A DNA stretch of 64,000 nucleotides from Leptolyngbya sp. FACHB-261 (GCF_014696065.1 NZ_JACJPL010000027.1:186001-250000), one strand, 5' to 3'. Shown: positions 35,100 to 45,000, counted from the first letter of the stretch. Program-made: numbers and translations. The notes: generated by a model not told the origin, from the sequence alone.

Positions 35100-36472
35100 T
35101 AGCGTCCGGCTCCAACACTAAGCGTTGATTGCGTGACCAAGCTCTGATAGAGCTCTGCAGTATCGGCTGCTTCCTCACTCATCGTGCGAAGGGGCTTAAT
35201 TCCTGCTCGTAGCTCTGCTAAGAGGATAGGATCGGTTGCCAATCGCGCCAATGCATCCGTCCAAGCTTGTACATCCGTAGGGGGCAGCAATAAGCCATCA
35301 ACCCCGTGCCTAATCAGCTCAGGAATTCCGCCCATATTTGAGCCTAGAACAGGCACCCCTGAGGCATGAGCTTCTAGAACAACCATCGGCCGGACATCGA
35401 ACCACTGGGCAGGCAAGGCAAACACATCAAAACCAGCCATAGCAGCGGGTACTTCCTCGCGAGCGAGCTTGGAGGCAACCCGGATGCGCGGCTCTTGTTC
35501 AATTTCAGCTAACAATCGTTGTTCATAAGGCTGGCTATCTGGCACTGCGTGAATCACTAACTCAATTGGAATCTCTGCTGGTAGTGCGCGAACCGCATCT
35601 ACCAAAATGTGGATTCCTTTCGTATGGTTCCAGCGTCCCAAAAAACCGATGCGCAGAGGCCCTGTTCTAGCTTGGGCCTGAGAACTTGGTTTAGGAAATG
35701 AATCAGGAATCCCTGTACGGCAGATGACTAGCTTATCTTCAGGAATGCCATTAATTAACAGCATCTCGTACAGACGCTCGCTAAGCGTGACAATTCGATC
35801 TGCGAACTTGGCCATTTCTAACAGGCCTTGCCGACGAGCTGCGATGTAGGCTGGCACAACTAAAGGCCGCACTATTGATCCTGCTGAGCCACTGGATGTA
35901 GCCAAGTGAGCACTTTGGGGCAGTGGCAACCTACTGAGCACTGATATAGGCAGGCGGCTTAGATTTCTGATCACTGGCTCAGGCAAATTGGCGGTTAAGT
36001 TGTCACAGCAGCGGCTACAACGCACTTCATCAATCTTGCCGTCGCAGGCTTCTTGACCATTCAGCATCAAGGTTTGCCGTTGACAGATAGCCTCTGGCAA
36101 GCGAATCGAGACAACTGTTGTCATGCCTAATTCTTTAGCTAGGCGCAAATGGGGTAAACCACAGCGAGGGTTCCACTGATGTTGATGGTAGAGATCGGCT
36201 CGCTGTGCTTTTAGCCAACGTGCGAAACGCTCAAAGCCACCGTGGGGAACCTCTCCATGATTGGGCTCCAGTCTAGGAGTGGACGAAATGGGATATCGAT
36301 AAACTTCAGTTCCAGCGTAATGATAGAAATCTTCCTGAGCGTTGCTGCTGGCTGCCGCAACTGTACTGTCTATGCCATGGGCCCGCAGAACCGGTAGTAG
36401 TTCACTGAGGCGAATTTGAATACCCCCACAGTCATCTGGGAGATAACGGGCAACTGCTTGGATCGTTTTCAT
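35099..36472 (-). CDS. Glycosyltransferase family 4 with Cys-rich insert
   Basis: A 457-residue GT-B transferase. The N-domain starts IQAVARYLPDDCGGIQIRL. Residues about 135-165 contain a Cys-rich insert (ACDGKIDEVRCSRCCDNL), seen in some surface-polysaccharide GT4s and possibly metal-binding. The C-domain has IGFLGRWNHTKGIHILV and the donor motif VVLEAHASGVPVLGSNMGGIPELI. Translationally coupled to the downstream Wzy-like gene by a one-base overlap. Substrate unknown. Confidence 0.86.
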   Translation of the reverse strand: MKTIQAVARYLPDDCGGIQIRLSELLPVLRAHGIDSTVAAASSNAQEDFYHYAGTEVYRYPISSTPRLEPNHGEVPHGGFERFARWLKAQRADLYHQHQWNPRCGLPHLRLAKELGMTTVVSIRLPEAICQRQTLMLNGQEACDGKIDEVRCSRCCDNLTANLPEPVIRNLSRLPISVLSRLPLPQSAHLATSSGSAGSIVRPLVVPAYIAARRQGLLEMAKFADRIVTLSERLYEMLLINGIPEDKLVICRTGIPDSFPKPSSQAQARTGPLRIGFLGRWNHTKGIHILVDAVRALPAEIPIELVIHAVPDSQPYEQRLLAEIEQEPRIRVASKLAREEVPAAMAGFDVFALPAQWFDVRPMVVLEAHASGVPVLGSNMGGIPELIRHGVDGLLLPPTDVQAWTDALARLATDPILLAELRAGIKPLRTMSEEAADTAELYQSLVTQSTLSVGAGR

Positions 36473-36536
36473 CCTGCACCTTTCAGCCTATTGAATTGGT
36501 ATATTTCGCTGTGAATTTTGTTACCCCGAAGGATTA

Positions 36537-37226
36537 CTAACTCTGACAAACTTGCATCTCTTCGCGTTTGGAGATCACTTTGGCGGGAACTCCCACGGCA
36601 ACAGAATAGGGTGCAATGCTTTTGGTTACGACAGCTCCTGCACCAATGACACTGCCCCGGCCAATGGTGACACCATCCAATACCCTGACACCACTGCCTA
36701 ACCAGCAATCATCCTCAATCACAATACCTCGGTAATTACTTCCCTGTTCTTTGATAATTCGATCTCGATCAGAGAAGTTGTGATTGTTGGCATAGATGCT
36801 TGAGTGCGAGGCGATCAAGCAATCACGGCCAATCTTGATATAGCGTCCGGAAATGCAGGTGTAAGGACCGATATAAGTGTTTTCACCAATCTCAATATAG
36901 TCATCAAGACCGGGATGAGCTTTGATATCAATGCCCCGATCTAGGTGCACCCGATTGCCAAGTTTTATTTTACTATTCGGCCCTACATTTTTGATTCGTA
37001 CCTGCTGATCAATCCGAGTACCATGCCCTACTTCAATACGATCAGCTCTTACAAATTCAAAGCCAGGTTGAATTTGTACTGCAGTGCCTAATTGTCTAAA
37101 AATTAGACGGTACAGAAGCCTACGAAGAGTTTTTCCTGGGAAGTAGGGAACCCAACCGACCAGGGCAACAAGAACAAGTTCAGGCCAACGGAACCACTTT
37201 GCAGGTGAAAAAAGATCGATGCTCAT
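36537..37226 (-). CDS. Hexapeptide-repeat acyltransferase
   Basis: A 229-residue left-handed beta-helix enzyme. Hexapeptide repeats run from about residue 60 to 205 (VGHGTRIDQQVRIKNVGPN, IGENTYIGPYTCISG, IEDDCWLGSGVRVLDGVTIGRGSVIGAGAVVTKSI). An N-terminal amphipathic segment may touch the membrane. The residue pattern (SHSSIYANNHNF) places a likely catalytic His in the loop near residue 145. It probably O-acetylates a sugar of the polymer using acetyl-CoA. Usual family length. Confidence 0.85.
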   Translation of the reverse strand: MSIDLFSPAKWFRWPELVLVALVGWVPYFPGKTLRRLLYRLIFRQLGTAVQIQPGFEFVRADRIEVGHGTRIDQQVRIKNVGPNSKIKLGNRVHLDRGIDIKAHPGLDDYIEIGENTYIGPYTCISGRYIKIGRDCLIASHSSIYANNHNFSDRDRIIKEQGSNYRGIVIEDDCWLGSGVRVLDGVTIGRGSVIGAGAVVTKSIAPYSVAVGVPAKVISKREEMQVCQS

Positions 37227-37360
37227 GCCGGTGCAGATCCATACGAGCCAATCAGAATTTGTAATATCTGAGTTAGTCTTCAGAAACAGCTCGATCTAGT
37301 TTCTAAGCTGGTTTGAAATCTGTTCGTTTTGTGGGAGAGCAATGCCTGTTTGCTTAGCGT

Positions 37361-39031
37361 TTAGTTAGCAAGGGCAACCGTTTCGAGCAGTGGCTTACCC
37401 TCGTAATGTTGAGGGATCGGCGCTCCCATCAGATTGAGAATAGTGGGGGCTAAGTCCAGCGCATGACCAACCGGAAGCTGAGAGCCAGGAACAATTCCAG
37501 GTCCCTGCGCTAGCAGAAATCCATTGGCTCGGTGACTGCCAGTACGGTTGTAAGGAACTGGACCAATTCGACCTAAGTCTGGGCTATCAACGACATCAGT
37601 GGCATATTCCTCTTGCCAAATCACAACTAGATCGGCATCAGGCAATTTGGGATCATTGTCCGTTGCTGATTGCCGGGTTCGCAGCACTTGTTTGACCGTC
37701 GGCTGACCAGTTCTGCCATCTTTAAGGGCATAGAGACAGCCACTTAATTGATCACAGAGAGCCTCATATTCAGAAGGGGTAACAACACCCTCTGGTTCGC
37801 GCCCTTGCAGGTTAATTCGAACGTAACCTTCCGAATAACTCGGAATCGCAAAGGCTTTCATCTGAGGCCAGAAAGGCTTGTACCATCTAGCTGGTTGAAA
37901 GAAGAGGGGATCAGCTTGTTTGTAGAGCTGGTGAGGTGAAACTAAATCGGGTTGCTCAGTGGTACCAATGAACTTCTCCAATAAGTTGAAAAGTTTGGTT
38001 GGTGCCTCGCGTCTTAGGAAGCAGCGGAGCTTATTAGAGTCATGCTTCTGGCTCCATATCTCTCCTAACCAGCCCCGTGACCTATAGGCTGTAATGGGAG
38101 GCTCTAGGGGTTCTTCCCTCTGACCTAGAGCAAGGCCAAATTTGCCTGGGTAAGAGAACCGATAAAGCAGCTCAGGTAAGAATAGCATACTGGGAAGGTC
38201 CATCACGTTAGTTCCCATGCCATGAGCCGCAAAAATTAAGATCGTAGCTTGCTCAGGAGCTTGGGCTAGAATCTCGCCAATAGCTTGATCCACTGCTTCA
38301 AAAATCGCCAACATAGCATCGTCAGGGCAGTGACCTGATTGCTTATGAACTAACTGCCCATAAAGGGGATGATCGGGTTGGCTAAGATGCCAAAAGAAAT
38401 GCCCTGCTGAATGGGTTTCGCCAAAGATGGTCAAAAACAAATCCCAAGGCTCGCGCTTTAATAAGTCTTGGCAAATGGCTGAGCGGCGGGTAATACCAGT
38501 CTCTAAAGATTGCTGAAGCTTCTTAAGCGCTGCTAAGTTTCGAGTATCAGCGTGGTCTCGGTTGAAGACTGGATGCTCACCATACTGCTCAACCAGTTCC
38601 TGCAATAAGCTTGGGGGTTGGGAGCTGCTGGGCGTCAGGGCAGAGTGCGCTCCCCAGGCCAGAACCTGCACACCATTCACCTGCTCAGACAAGGTGGATT
38701 GGGGCATATCAAAGACTGCGACTCGGTGCTCTTCTCCTAATGCATAGAAAGGCGAGTATTCTCTGAAATCGTAAGCGCCAATATCTTCAACCTCATAGCT
38801 ACCCTGCCGTAGTTTTACAGGCGACCAGTAGCCTGTCTTCTGCGGGGAACAGCCGGTCAAAAAGGTTGTCCAGGGCGTTTCGGCTCGGTAGTAGTCGATG
38901 TTTTTTAAGCGGGTGTAGGCTCCCTGCTCCCGTAAGCGATTGAGATTTTGCAAATATCCCTGCGACATCCAGTTCTCAAGCAGGGTAGGGTCTGCCGCAT
39001 CTAGTCCAATCGCAATCACAGGGCTTTTCAT
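37361..39031 (-). CDS. Alkaline-phosphatase-superfamily (phosphodiesterase-like) protein
   Basis: A 556-residue protein of the type I phosphodiesterase/nucleotide pyrophosphatase group. It starts KSPVIAIGLDAADP, with the first metal Asp in LDAAD and a Thr nucleophile candidate in ETPWTTFLTGCSPQKTG. Other metal-site segments are IFGETHSAGHFFWH, FAAHGMGTN (Asp of the usual DHG is Ala) and NGFLLAQGPG ... HALDLAPTILNLMG. No signal peptide, so it is probably cytoplasmic. I chose the ATG at 39031, which has GGAG six bases upstream, over the ATG at 39049. Its place in a polysaccharide locus suggests a role on phosphorylated sugars or glycan carriers. Confidence 0.78.
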   Translation of the reverse strand: MKSPVIAIGLDAADPTLLENWMSQGYLQNLNRLREQGAYTRLKNIDYYRAETPWTTFLTGCSPQKTGYWSPVKLRQGSYEVEDIGAYDFREYSPFYALGEEHRVAVFDMPQSTLSEQVNGVQVLAWGAHSALTPSSSQPPSLLQELVEQYGEHPVFNRDHADTRNLAALKKLQQSLETGITRRSAICQDLLKREPWDLFLTIFGETHSAGHFFWHLSQPDHPLYGQLVHKQSGHCPDDAMLAIFEAVDQAIGEILAQAPEQATILIFAAHGMGTNVMDLPSMLFLPELLYRFSYPGKFGLALGQREEPLEPPITAYRSRGWLGEIWSQKHDSNKLRCFLRREAPTKLFNLLEKFIGTTEQPDLVSPHQLYKQADPLFFQPARWYKPFWPQMKAFAIPSYSEGYVRINLQGREPEGVVTPSEYEALCDQLSGCLYALKDGRTGQPTVKQVLRTRQSATDNDPKLPDADLVVIWQEEYATDVVDSPDLGRIGPVPYNRTGSHRANGFLLAQGPGIVPGSQLPVGHALDLAPTILNLMGAPIPQHYEGKPLLETVALAN

Positions 39032-39100
39032 ACACTTCTCCAGAGCCATTAACGGATTTAAAAATTTGCAAGCTCAGAAATTTCAGTAAGGCAAAGCTGA

Positions 39101-40774
39101 TTAGGCAAAGCTAGTTTTCGTGTGTTCTCGTTGACGAATAAATACCAGCACCTTGACCGGCTCAAACTGTCCCATCTCCAATTCGATCGGTTCCTGAAAA
39201 TTTGAATTGGTTTCAAGCCGGTGTGCAAGTTCAAAGTTGTGCTGGTTGTCTAAATGGTCTTTATTCGCGTTTTCGCGAACCATTTGGACATAGGTAGGGG
39301 CCGTCAAAACAACATCGCTGGCATTGACCCTATTCGTCACGGTCTGCCAATCGATTTCTCCCAGCTCATAGCGCCACAGCCATTCAACCTGTACAGCTTC
39401 ACCCACTTCAACCCAGGGGTAGCGAATTTGGGGAAGATTAAACGCGCCACCATTGCCTCCTATATAGGCAATCACAGGCTTTTGAATTTGGTGTTGGAGG
39501 CAGATTTGTCGTAATGGACTCCAATCCCACTGTTCCCGTCGCAGTAGGACAGTGTCTGAGCTGTCCGTTAGAAAGACTTTGGCTTGCACAGCTTGAAACT
39601 GGGCCTGAGGATCTCGCAATGTGGGGGTAATTAACACAAACAATTGAGTGCAAAAGACCACGCTGGCCGTCAAAGCCAATAGGCGAATTTGAGTCCATTG
39701 CAGAGTTGCCGCAATCACGGCTAGGCCAATCGCCAAAGGCAGTAGTGACGGTGATACCAGACGCAGGTTGTGATTAGTGGCAAAGAGCTGGGCTGTGAGT
39801 AGGGGTAATGAGCCCGCACAGCAAAGCCAGAGAGCAGTTTTTTGAGTCAGGTTCAGGTCAAGTCCCTGCTTGAGATAGCCCTTCAATAGCAGGTTCAACA
39901 GGATAGCCACGGCCAGGATAGCTAGAGCGGGGCCAGTTGCTGTCTGAACAAAAGCAATTAGCCACTTGGCCCAGGTTTCCAAGGAGGGAGACCCCATAGA
40001 ATGCCGCACAAATTTGGTGCTGGAGCGAGTCGCATTGCCCAGGGAATACTGAGCATTCAGCAGCCACCAAGGAGCCGCTACAACCCCTGCTAGAGCCAAG
40101 GCTTTGAGTAGAAATTTCGGTTCTGGTCCGGTTACAACTCGGCGCCAACTCAATAGAAGCGCCAGCAAGATTACAGGACCGGCAATGAGAATAAAGGTTG
40201 GCTTGGCCCACGTACCTGCACCTAAAGCCAAACCTAGACCAATCCAGTTGCAAGGCGAAGTTTGCTGATGATTCCAATCCTGAAATAGGAAGAACAGCAT
40301 CGCCGAAATTGCCAAGAATAGAGAGAACTCGGTGTAGAACCTCATGCTCGACAAAATGGCAATTGGGCAGAGCGCGAGCCACAGGCTAGCGAAAGCCCCG
40401 GCAGTCGGACCTGCTAACCGTTGAGCCGCAAGGTAAATCAAACCCAGGCTCAAAGCCCAGCCGCTAAGCGACACCAGACGAAGCAAGATTGGACTCACAC
40501 CAGCCAACAGCGTGACCGGTAATGCCAACAGCCGATTCGCCGGAGGCCTGCCTCGGTCTGCACCCATAATCGACTTTGCTAACCCGTAGAGGCCGTCCTT
40601 CTGAAAGGAGCCAACATCTTCGTAAGCACGGTTGATGTAAGCTGCCTCATCCCAAGTTGTCGCGTAGGGATGGTTAAGCACCCAAAATAAACTGGCCAGC
40701 AGAACAACGCTAACGATCGAGACAGTGAGAACTAGCCAAAATCTCTGGGCAAAGGTCTTCGATAGAAGGTGCAT
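39101..40774 (-). CDS. GT39-like membrane glycosyltransferase (ArnT/PMT type)
   Basis: A 557-residue polytopic protein with about 11-12 membrane helices in the first 380 residues and a soluble C-terminal domain. The first extracytoplasmic loop has TTWDEAAYINRAYED with Asp42-Glu43, the acidic pair typical of GT-C enzymes that use polyprenyl-phosphate sugars. It probably adds a sugar to the polymer or carrier on the periplasmic side. Family placement is by motif and topology; donor unknown. Confidence 0.78.
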   Translation of the reverse strand: MHLLSKTFAQRFWLVLTVSIVSVVLLASLFWVLNHPYATTWDEAAYINRAYEDVGSFQKDGLYGLAKSIMGADRGRPPANRLLALPVTLLAGVSPILLRLVSLSGWALSLGLIYLAAQRLAGPTAGAFASLWLALCPIAILSSMRFYTEFSLFLAISAMLFFLFQDWNHQQTSPCNWIGLGLALGAGTWAKPTFILIAGPVILLALLLSWRRVVTGPEPKFLLKALALAGVVAAPWWLLNAQYSLGNATRSSTKFVRHSMGSPSLETWAKWLIAFVQTATGPALAILAVAILLNLLLKGYLKQGLDLNLTQKTALWLCCAGSLPLLTAQLFATNHNLRLVSPSLLPLAIGLAVIAATLQWTQIRLLALTASVVFCTQLFVLITPTLRDPQAQFQAVQAKVFLTDSSDTVLLRREQWDWSPLRQICLQHQIQKPVIAYIGGNGGAFNLPQIRYPWVEVGEAVQVEWLWRYELGEIDWQTVTNRVNASDVVLTAPTYVQMVRENANKDHLDNQHNFELAHRLETNSNFQEPIELEMGQFEPVKVLVFIRQREHTKTSFA

Positions 40775-40846
40775 CTAATAGCTCCGGTGCAGCGTTGCGT
40801 TGTTCCCCAGTTTCTATTCCAGTAGCTTGACTTCAGCGATCAGGCA

Positions 40847-42379
40847 TTAAGGGTCTTTGGTCTTATCGGCTTCATTGGCTGTTCCCTGCCCACTTAGAAC
40901 AGGACTAGTGCCGTTCAACGAGACAGTTTCAGCACTGTTTTCAGGCAAGTAAAGGATTTTGTGGGGCACCTCTGGAGACACTTCACTCGGTGGCTGAGCA
41001 CCGCCACCGCCCCCACGCAGCCACAGCAGAATCAAGCCGCCCGTAATTAGCGCAGAAGCAAAACCCGAACCCATAAAGGCCAGAAGTGGATTGGGAGAAC
41101 TGGGTGAACGCGACAGGCTTGGTTTCTCTAGCAGTTGAACCAGGGGATAAGAGGCGTACAGATCCGATTTACCCAGATCGAGCTGAGCCAGTGTCGAGGT
41201 AAAAACCGCTTCTGACACTTTCAAATTGCGTTGTAAATCCTCTAATCCAGGCTCCTGTCGCACTAGTTCGCTCAGTTTTTCTTCCTGGCGAGAAATTTGC
41301 TTGGCTAACTCATTAACCTGACTTGTAATGCCTTTTTGATCTGCTTGAGAGGCGATCAAATCCTTGTACAGAGTTTCACGGCCCTCGACTTCACCCGGCA
41401 AGCCCAATCTTTGCAGTGTTACTTCATCTACGGGTCGGCCTAATAGGGTACGGCCCCGCTTGAGCAGCGCCTCTCGCGTCGCCTCTTGTTTATCTTCTGC
41501 AATCAGTACGCCTGGATACTCGGTCCCCCATTTAGAACGCAGCACTGTTAGAGCTGCGCTGGTTTCAGCGTAATCTTTCAAATTTTGCTGAAACTGTCGA
41601 TCTGACTGGAGGAGAAAAGCTTCTGAAGCCTGCTGAGGGGTCAGCCCTAGATCTTGCGACAAGCGCGCCAGACGGCTGCTGGACTGTTGCTGTTGTGCCA
41701 CCAGCGCAATCCACTGTTTGCGCAACTCCTCAATGCCTTGCAGCAGGTTCTCAACTTGGTCAGCAGAGACCAAGCCAGACTTAGCTTTGTACGCCGATAA
41801 TCGTTGTTGTTCACCCTCAAGTTTCTTGGCAGCTTCGCCAATCGCCCGTTGAACCCCGATTTCCCGTTGCTCTGCTTCATCCGAGCGCAGTTCGTTAAGA
41901 CGCGCATTCAACGCTTCGTAATAAGCCAGAGACTTACGTTGAGCTTCTTCAGGACTGTCACCAGTCACGGAAAATTCAATCACCGAAGTGGAATCGACCA
42001 GCTCAATTCGAGGCTTATCTAAATCTCGGGGTTCGATTTTTAAAGATTTAGCAGCAAGCTCGCGAACCTCATCACTTGCAGCAATTGCCTTATAGTTGGC
42101 TTTCGGATCCAGAACCGAACCACCTGCATAGGCAGAATCAGCAGAGTAAGAAGCCTGTCCAATGCCGCCGATGTTGACACTGGAATTCGCCCCAGCGCCC
42201 GGCAAGATCAAAGACCAGTCACTGGTGTAAGCCTTAGGCGCAAGTTTTAGGTAAGCCAGTGTCAAACCCCAAATCAAAACATTAGCGCCGACGATTGCGA
42301 TTAAATAGCGTGACGCACGGGGCAGGCTCAGTAGAGCTTTAGGCGGTGAGACTGGAATTGCTGAGCTGGAAATGTTCAT
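40847..42379 (-). CDS. Wzz-like polysaccharide co-polymerase without kinase domain
   Basis: A 510-residue protein with membrane helices near residues 26-46 and 432-455 that bracket a large periplasmic domain rich in coiled coil (about 165-400). This is the polysaccharide co-polymerase layout controlling chain length with Wzy. The C-terminal cytoplasmic tail is Pro/Ser-rich and lacks the Walker motifs and Tyr cluster of Wzc-type kinases, so any partner kinase is encoded elsewhere. A Gly/Ser-rich loop follows the first helix. Confidence 0.78.
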   Translation of the reverse strand: MNISSSAIPVSPPKALLSLPRASRYLIAIVGANVLIWGLTLAYLKLAPKAYTSDWSLILPGAGANSSVNIGGIGQASYSADSAYAGGSVLDPKANYKAIAASDEVRELAAKSLKIEPRDLDKPRIELVDSTSVIEFSVTGDSPEEAQRKSLAYYEALNARLNELRSDEAEQREIGVQRAIGEAAKKLEGEQQRLSAYKAKSGLVSADQVENLLQGIEELRKQWIALVAQQQQSSSRLARLSQDLGLTPQQASEAFLLQSDRQFQQNLKDYAETSAALTVLRSKWGTEYPGVLIAEDKQEATREALLKRGRTLLGRPVDEVTLQRLGLPGEVEGRETLYKDLIASQADQKGITSQVNELAKQISRQEEKLSELVRQEPGLEDLQRNLKVSEAVFTSTLAQLDLGKSDLYASYPLVQLLEKPSLSRSPSSPNPLLAFMGSGFASALITGGLILLWLRGGGGGAQPPSEVSPEVPHKILYLPENSAETVSLNGTSPVLSGQGTANEADKTKDP

Positions 42380-42438
42380 AAGACAAGTTAAAACAGGCTT
42401 TGAGTGAACTGTGCTCTACGGACGCACCTGGTCAGAAT

Positions 42439-43239
42439 TCAGCCATGTTTTCTCCCGGAAATCTTAGTCCTTTGCCATTCATCCAACAGCAGTTTGAAAA
42501 AGTAGAAGTCGTGCAAGTACCGTGGAGCAAGACGTTGCGGTTCTTGCATCATTCGGTGTAGCCACTCTAGACCTCGCTCGCGCATCCAAGCTGGGGCTCT
42601 GGGCTTTGTTCCCACCAAAAACTCAATACTCGCTCCAATCCCAACAGCTAACTTGGCTGAAGTTTGGCTACCATACTTAAAAATCCAGGTTTCTTGCTTA
42701 GGAAAGCCTAGACCCACTAACAGAATATCGATTGGCAGTTGATGTAAGGATTGGGCATGAGCAGCCGCAACTGAGCTCTGCACATCAAACATTTTTGGTG
42801 CGGCCCAAAGGGAAACTAAATTTATCCCAGGATGATGCTTTCGACAATAGGCTTTGAATTGATTGAGGAGCTCTGAGCTAGCCCCAATCACCGCAACATT
42901 GAATTGACGCTCCGAAGCACCAGCCAGCAACTGTGGCAACAAATCGGAGCCGGGAATCCGCGACCGCAGAGGATAGCCCAAGAGCGCTGATGCCCAAACC
43001 ACCGGCATGCCATCTGGAAGACGCCAATAAGCACCGGCATAGTCCTGATTGAACTTGGAAGACTGATTCCTCAAATTCACAATGTGATCAACATTTGGGG
43101 TAACTACAACCCGCAGATGGTCACCTTGGCGAACCCACGAAAGCATCTCAGCAACGGCAGTTTGCAAATCGCCGTTATAAAAGCTCATGCCAAATAGCTG
43201 CTGGTTCCGAGCTTTTTCCTCAAGCATGCTAAAAGACAT
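42439..43239 (-). CDS. WecG/TagA/CpsF-family glycosyltransferase
   Basis: A 266-residue inverting GT26-type transferase. Key segments are RVVVTPNVDHIVNLR near the N-terminus, GAYWRLPDGMPVVWASALLGYPLRSRIPGSDLLPQLL, DILLVGLGFPKQETWIFKYG and AKLAVGIGASIEFLVGTKPRAPAWMRERGLEW. The family adds the second sugar to undecaprenyl-diphosphate-linked sugar. I chose the ATG at 43239, as the ORF extends to 43287 but the extra 16 residues are unlike the family. First gene of the locus, so its promoter region is 43240-44112. Confidence 0.88.
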   Translation of the reverse strand: MSFSMLEEKARNQQLFGMSFYNGDLQTAVAEMLSWVRQGDHLRVVVTPNVDHIVNLRNQSSKFNQDYAGAYWRLPDGMPVVWASALLGYPLRSRIPGSDLLPQLLAGASERQFNVAVIGASSELLNQFKAYCRKHHPGINLVSLWAAPKMFDVQSSVAAAHAQSLHQLPIDILLVGLGFPKQETWIFKYGSQTSAKLAVGIGASIEFLVGTKPRAPAWMRERGLEWLHRMMQEPQRLAPRYLHDFYFFKLLLDEWQRTKISGRKHG

Positions 43240-43350
43240 GGGGCAACCTGTACTAACAAATGAGCTAACACACCTACAACGGTGCAAACGAGTAGATCCG
43301 GTAGCAATTAGCCCGGCAGTAATCAGCCTGTTACTCGAATGTGCTTTGGG

Positions 43351-43374
43351 GCTTAACCCTTATTGGGTTTAAGC
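43351..43374. other. Imperfect hairpin in the divergent region
   Basis: GCTTAACCC and GGGTTTAAGC pair with one bulged T around a 5-base loop. It lies about 112 bases upstream of the first polysaccharide gene's start. It could be an operator or a leader structure. Confidence 0.35.
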
Positions 43375-43787
43375 TTGCCCTCGAAATCTTACACAAGGGC
43401 TGAGCACTCAAGACAGCTAGCTTTCAGGTTCAGGCACAGGGTGAAACTCAGGTTAGTCACTTTCAGGATTGTGAGCCCTTTGCGGGAAATGCGCCCATCT
43501 CTTTAGGTAGATCAGGAGAAATATTAACCGCTTAAAGATAGGGATCTCAGCCAAACAGTTTGGGGGTTTAAATGAACGGGTTAGAAAAGTGGTGAAGACT
43601 TTGCATCTTAAAACATGCAGGCGGATGGCAGTTGTCTATATCGTTAAACACCGAGGTATAGATAGCTTTGTACGCCAGTTCGGACCACCAACCTTTAGCT
43701 TGATCCTTAATTTTTCTGAAACTTCACCGCTTTGTTAGCACTCTATGAAATTTCAGCGTCAAGCACAGAATAGCCACAAAAATAGAG

Positions 43788-43793
43788 TATAAT
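43788..43793 (+). promoter_or_regulatory. TATAAT -10 element upstream of lgt
   Basis: A perfect -10 hexamer 320 bases upstream of the preferred lgt start; the -35 position (43765-43770, ACAGAA) is poor. It may be the lgt promoter with a long leader or a chance match in an AT-rich region. Confidence 0.3.
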
Positions 43794-44112
43794 CTCGCCC
43801 GTTTTTATGTGTGTTTAATTCGAGCTTATGTGTAGCCAGCATAACACGTAAGCAATTCTTTTAAGTCCCTTCCTCTGTCTAGAGATTGAATTTATTTAAT
43901 TTGAATTCTGTCTAAAGGTAGAAGTAGAATCCCTGGCTTTGTATCGAGGTCTATAGCCTGTTTTTGACCAGCTTTCGTCACCTGCTGACCTTGGTCTGAG
44001 ACGTGCTAACTTGCTCCCCTCTCCCCCACAAACTAGAACGCCTCTGGCTGCGCCCTCGGAGTGGGCTCAGGGAGTTATCTTTCAAAGGTGGGACTTTCTG
44101 ACCCTGTCACGT

Positions 44113-45000
44113 ATGCTATCGACTCTATTTCATGTCGCCCCGTCGCTGCCTCTAGCCTTTGAGTTCACCTCGCCTGGCCCTATTTTGGTACAGCTTGGTC
44201 CTTTCGCTATTCGCTGGTACGGCCTACTGATTGCCAGTGCTTTGTTACTGGGCACATTCCTAGCCCAAAATCTTGCTAAGCGCAGTGGGGTCAATCCCGA
44301 GTTGATCGGGGACTTAGCGATCTGGCTTGTAGCTGGGGCTATTCCCGCTGCGCGAGCCTACTATGTGCTATTTCAGTGGAGCTACTATCGCGACCATCCC
44401 TCAGAGATTCTGGCGATCTGGCAGGGCGGCATTGCCATCCACGGTGCCATCATCGGCGGCAGCTTGGCGGCCATTCTCTTTGCCCGACGTAACGGCGTGT
44501 CTTTTTGGCAGCTGGCGGATCTGGTTGTACCGGCGCTGATTCTGGGCCAGGCAATTGGCCGTTGGGGAAACTTCTTCAACTCCGAAGCATTTGGTGTCCC
44601 TACTGATCTGCCCTGGAAGCTATTCATCCCCCCCGACCGTCGCCCTCCCACGCTGGAAGCCTTCAGCTATTTTCACCCGACCTTTTTATACGAGTCGCTC
44701 TGGAATCTGGGAGTTCTGAGCTTACTGCTCTGGCTATTTTTTAGGGGCAATTCGAAGCGCGGCACCCTAACGATGGTGTACCTGATTGCCTACAGCTTGG
44801 GCCGCGTTTGGATCGAAGGTTTGCGTATCGATAGCTTGATGCTCGGCCCATTACGCATTGCCCAGTTGGTTAGCCTCAGTGGGGTTCTGCTAGGTAGCTT
44901 GGGCCTAGTCTGGCTCTACGTTCTGAAGCGGCCTCTACCCGACACCGTACCTAACGAGGCAGCTAGCCCGGAGAGTGCCGCTGTCAGCAACGATGGCTAG
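44113..45000 (+). CDS. lgt: Prolipoprotein diacylglyceryl transferase
   Basis: Transfers diacylglycerol from phosphatidylglycerol to the lipobox Cys of prolipoproteins. 295 residues with about seven membrane helices; [22 protein letters not shown] at the N-terminus, [10 protein letters not shown] near the first catalytic region, and the signature [12 protein letters not shown]. The ATG at 44113 matches the family start; the open frame extends upstream to a TTG at 44011, but the extra 34 residues look unlike Lgt. The lipoprotein at 54605-55480 would be a substrate. Confidence 0.9.
   Translation: MLSTLFHVAPSLPLAFEFTSPGPILVQLGPFAIRWYGLLIASALLLGTFLAQNLAKRSGVNPELIGDLAIWLVAGAIPAARAYYVLFQWSYYRDHPSEILAIWQGGIAIHGAIIGGSLAAILFARRNGVSFWQLADLVVPALILGQAIGRWGNFFNSEAFGVPTDLPWKLFIPPDRRPPTLEAFSYFHPTFLYESLWNLGVLSLLLWLFFRGNSKRGTLTMVYLIAYSLGRVWIEGLRIDSLMLGPLRIAQLVSLSGVLLGSLGLVWLYVLKRPLPDTVPNEAASPESAAVSNDG

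Larger units (their letters stand above)
43240..44112. other. 870-bp divergent region upstream of the polysaccharide locus and lgt
   Basis: It separates the minus-strand polysaccharide locus from plus-strand lgt. It contains an imperfect hairpin at 43351-43374 (GCTTAACCC/GGGTTTAAGC) and a perfect TATAAT at 43788-43793 on the plus strand. I see no gene; short ATG-initiated frames end within a dozen or so codons. The region probably carries control of both units. Confidence 0.5.

Noticed and set aside
44011-44112. N-terminal extension of Lgt from a TTG start
   Set aside because: The 34 extra residues do not resemble Lgt, whose usual start fits the ATG at 44113.
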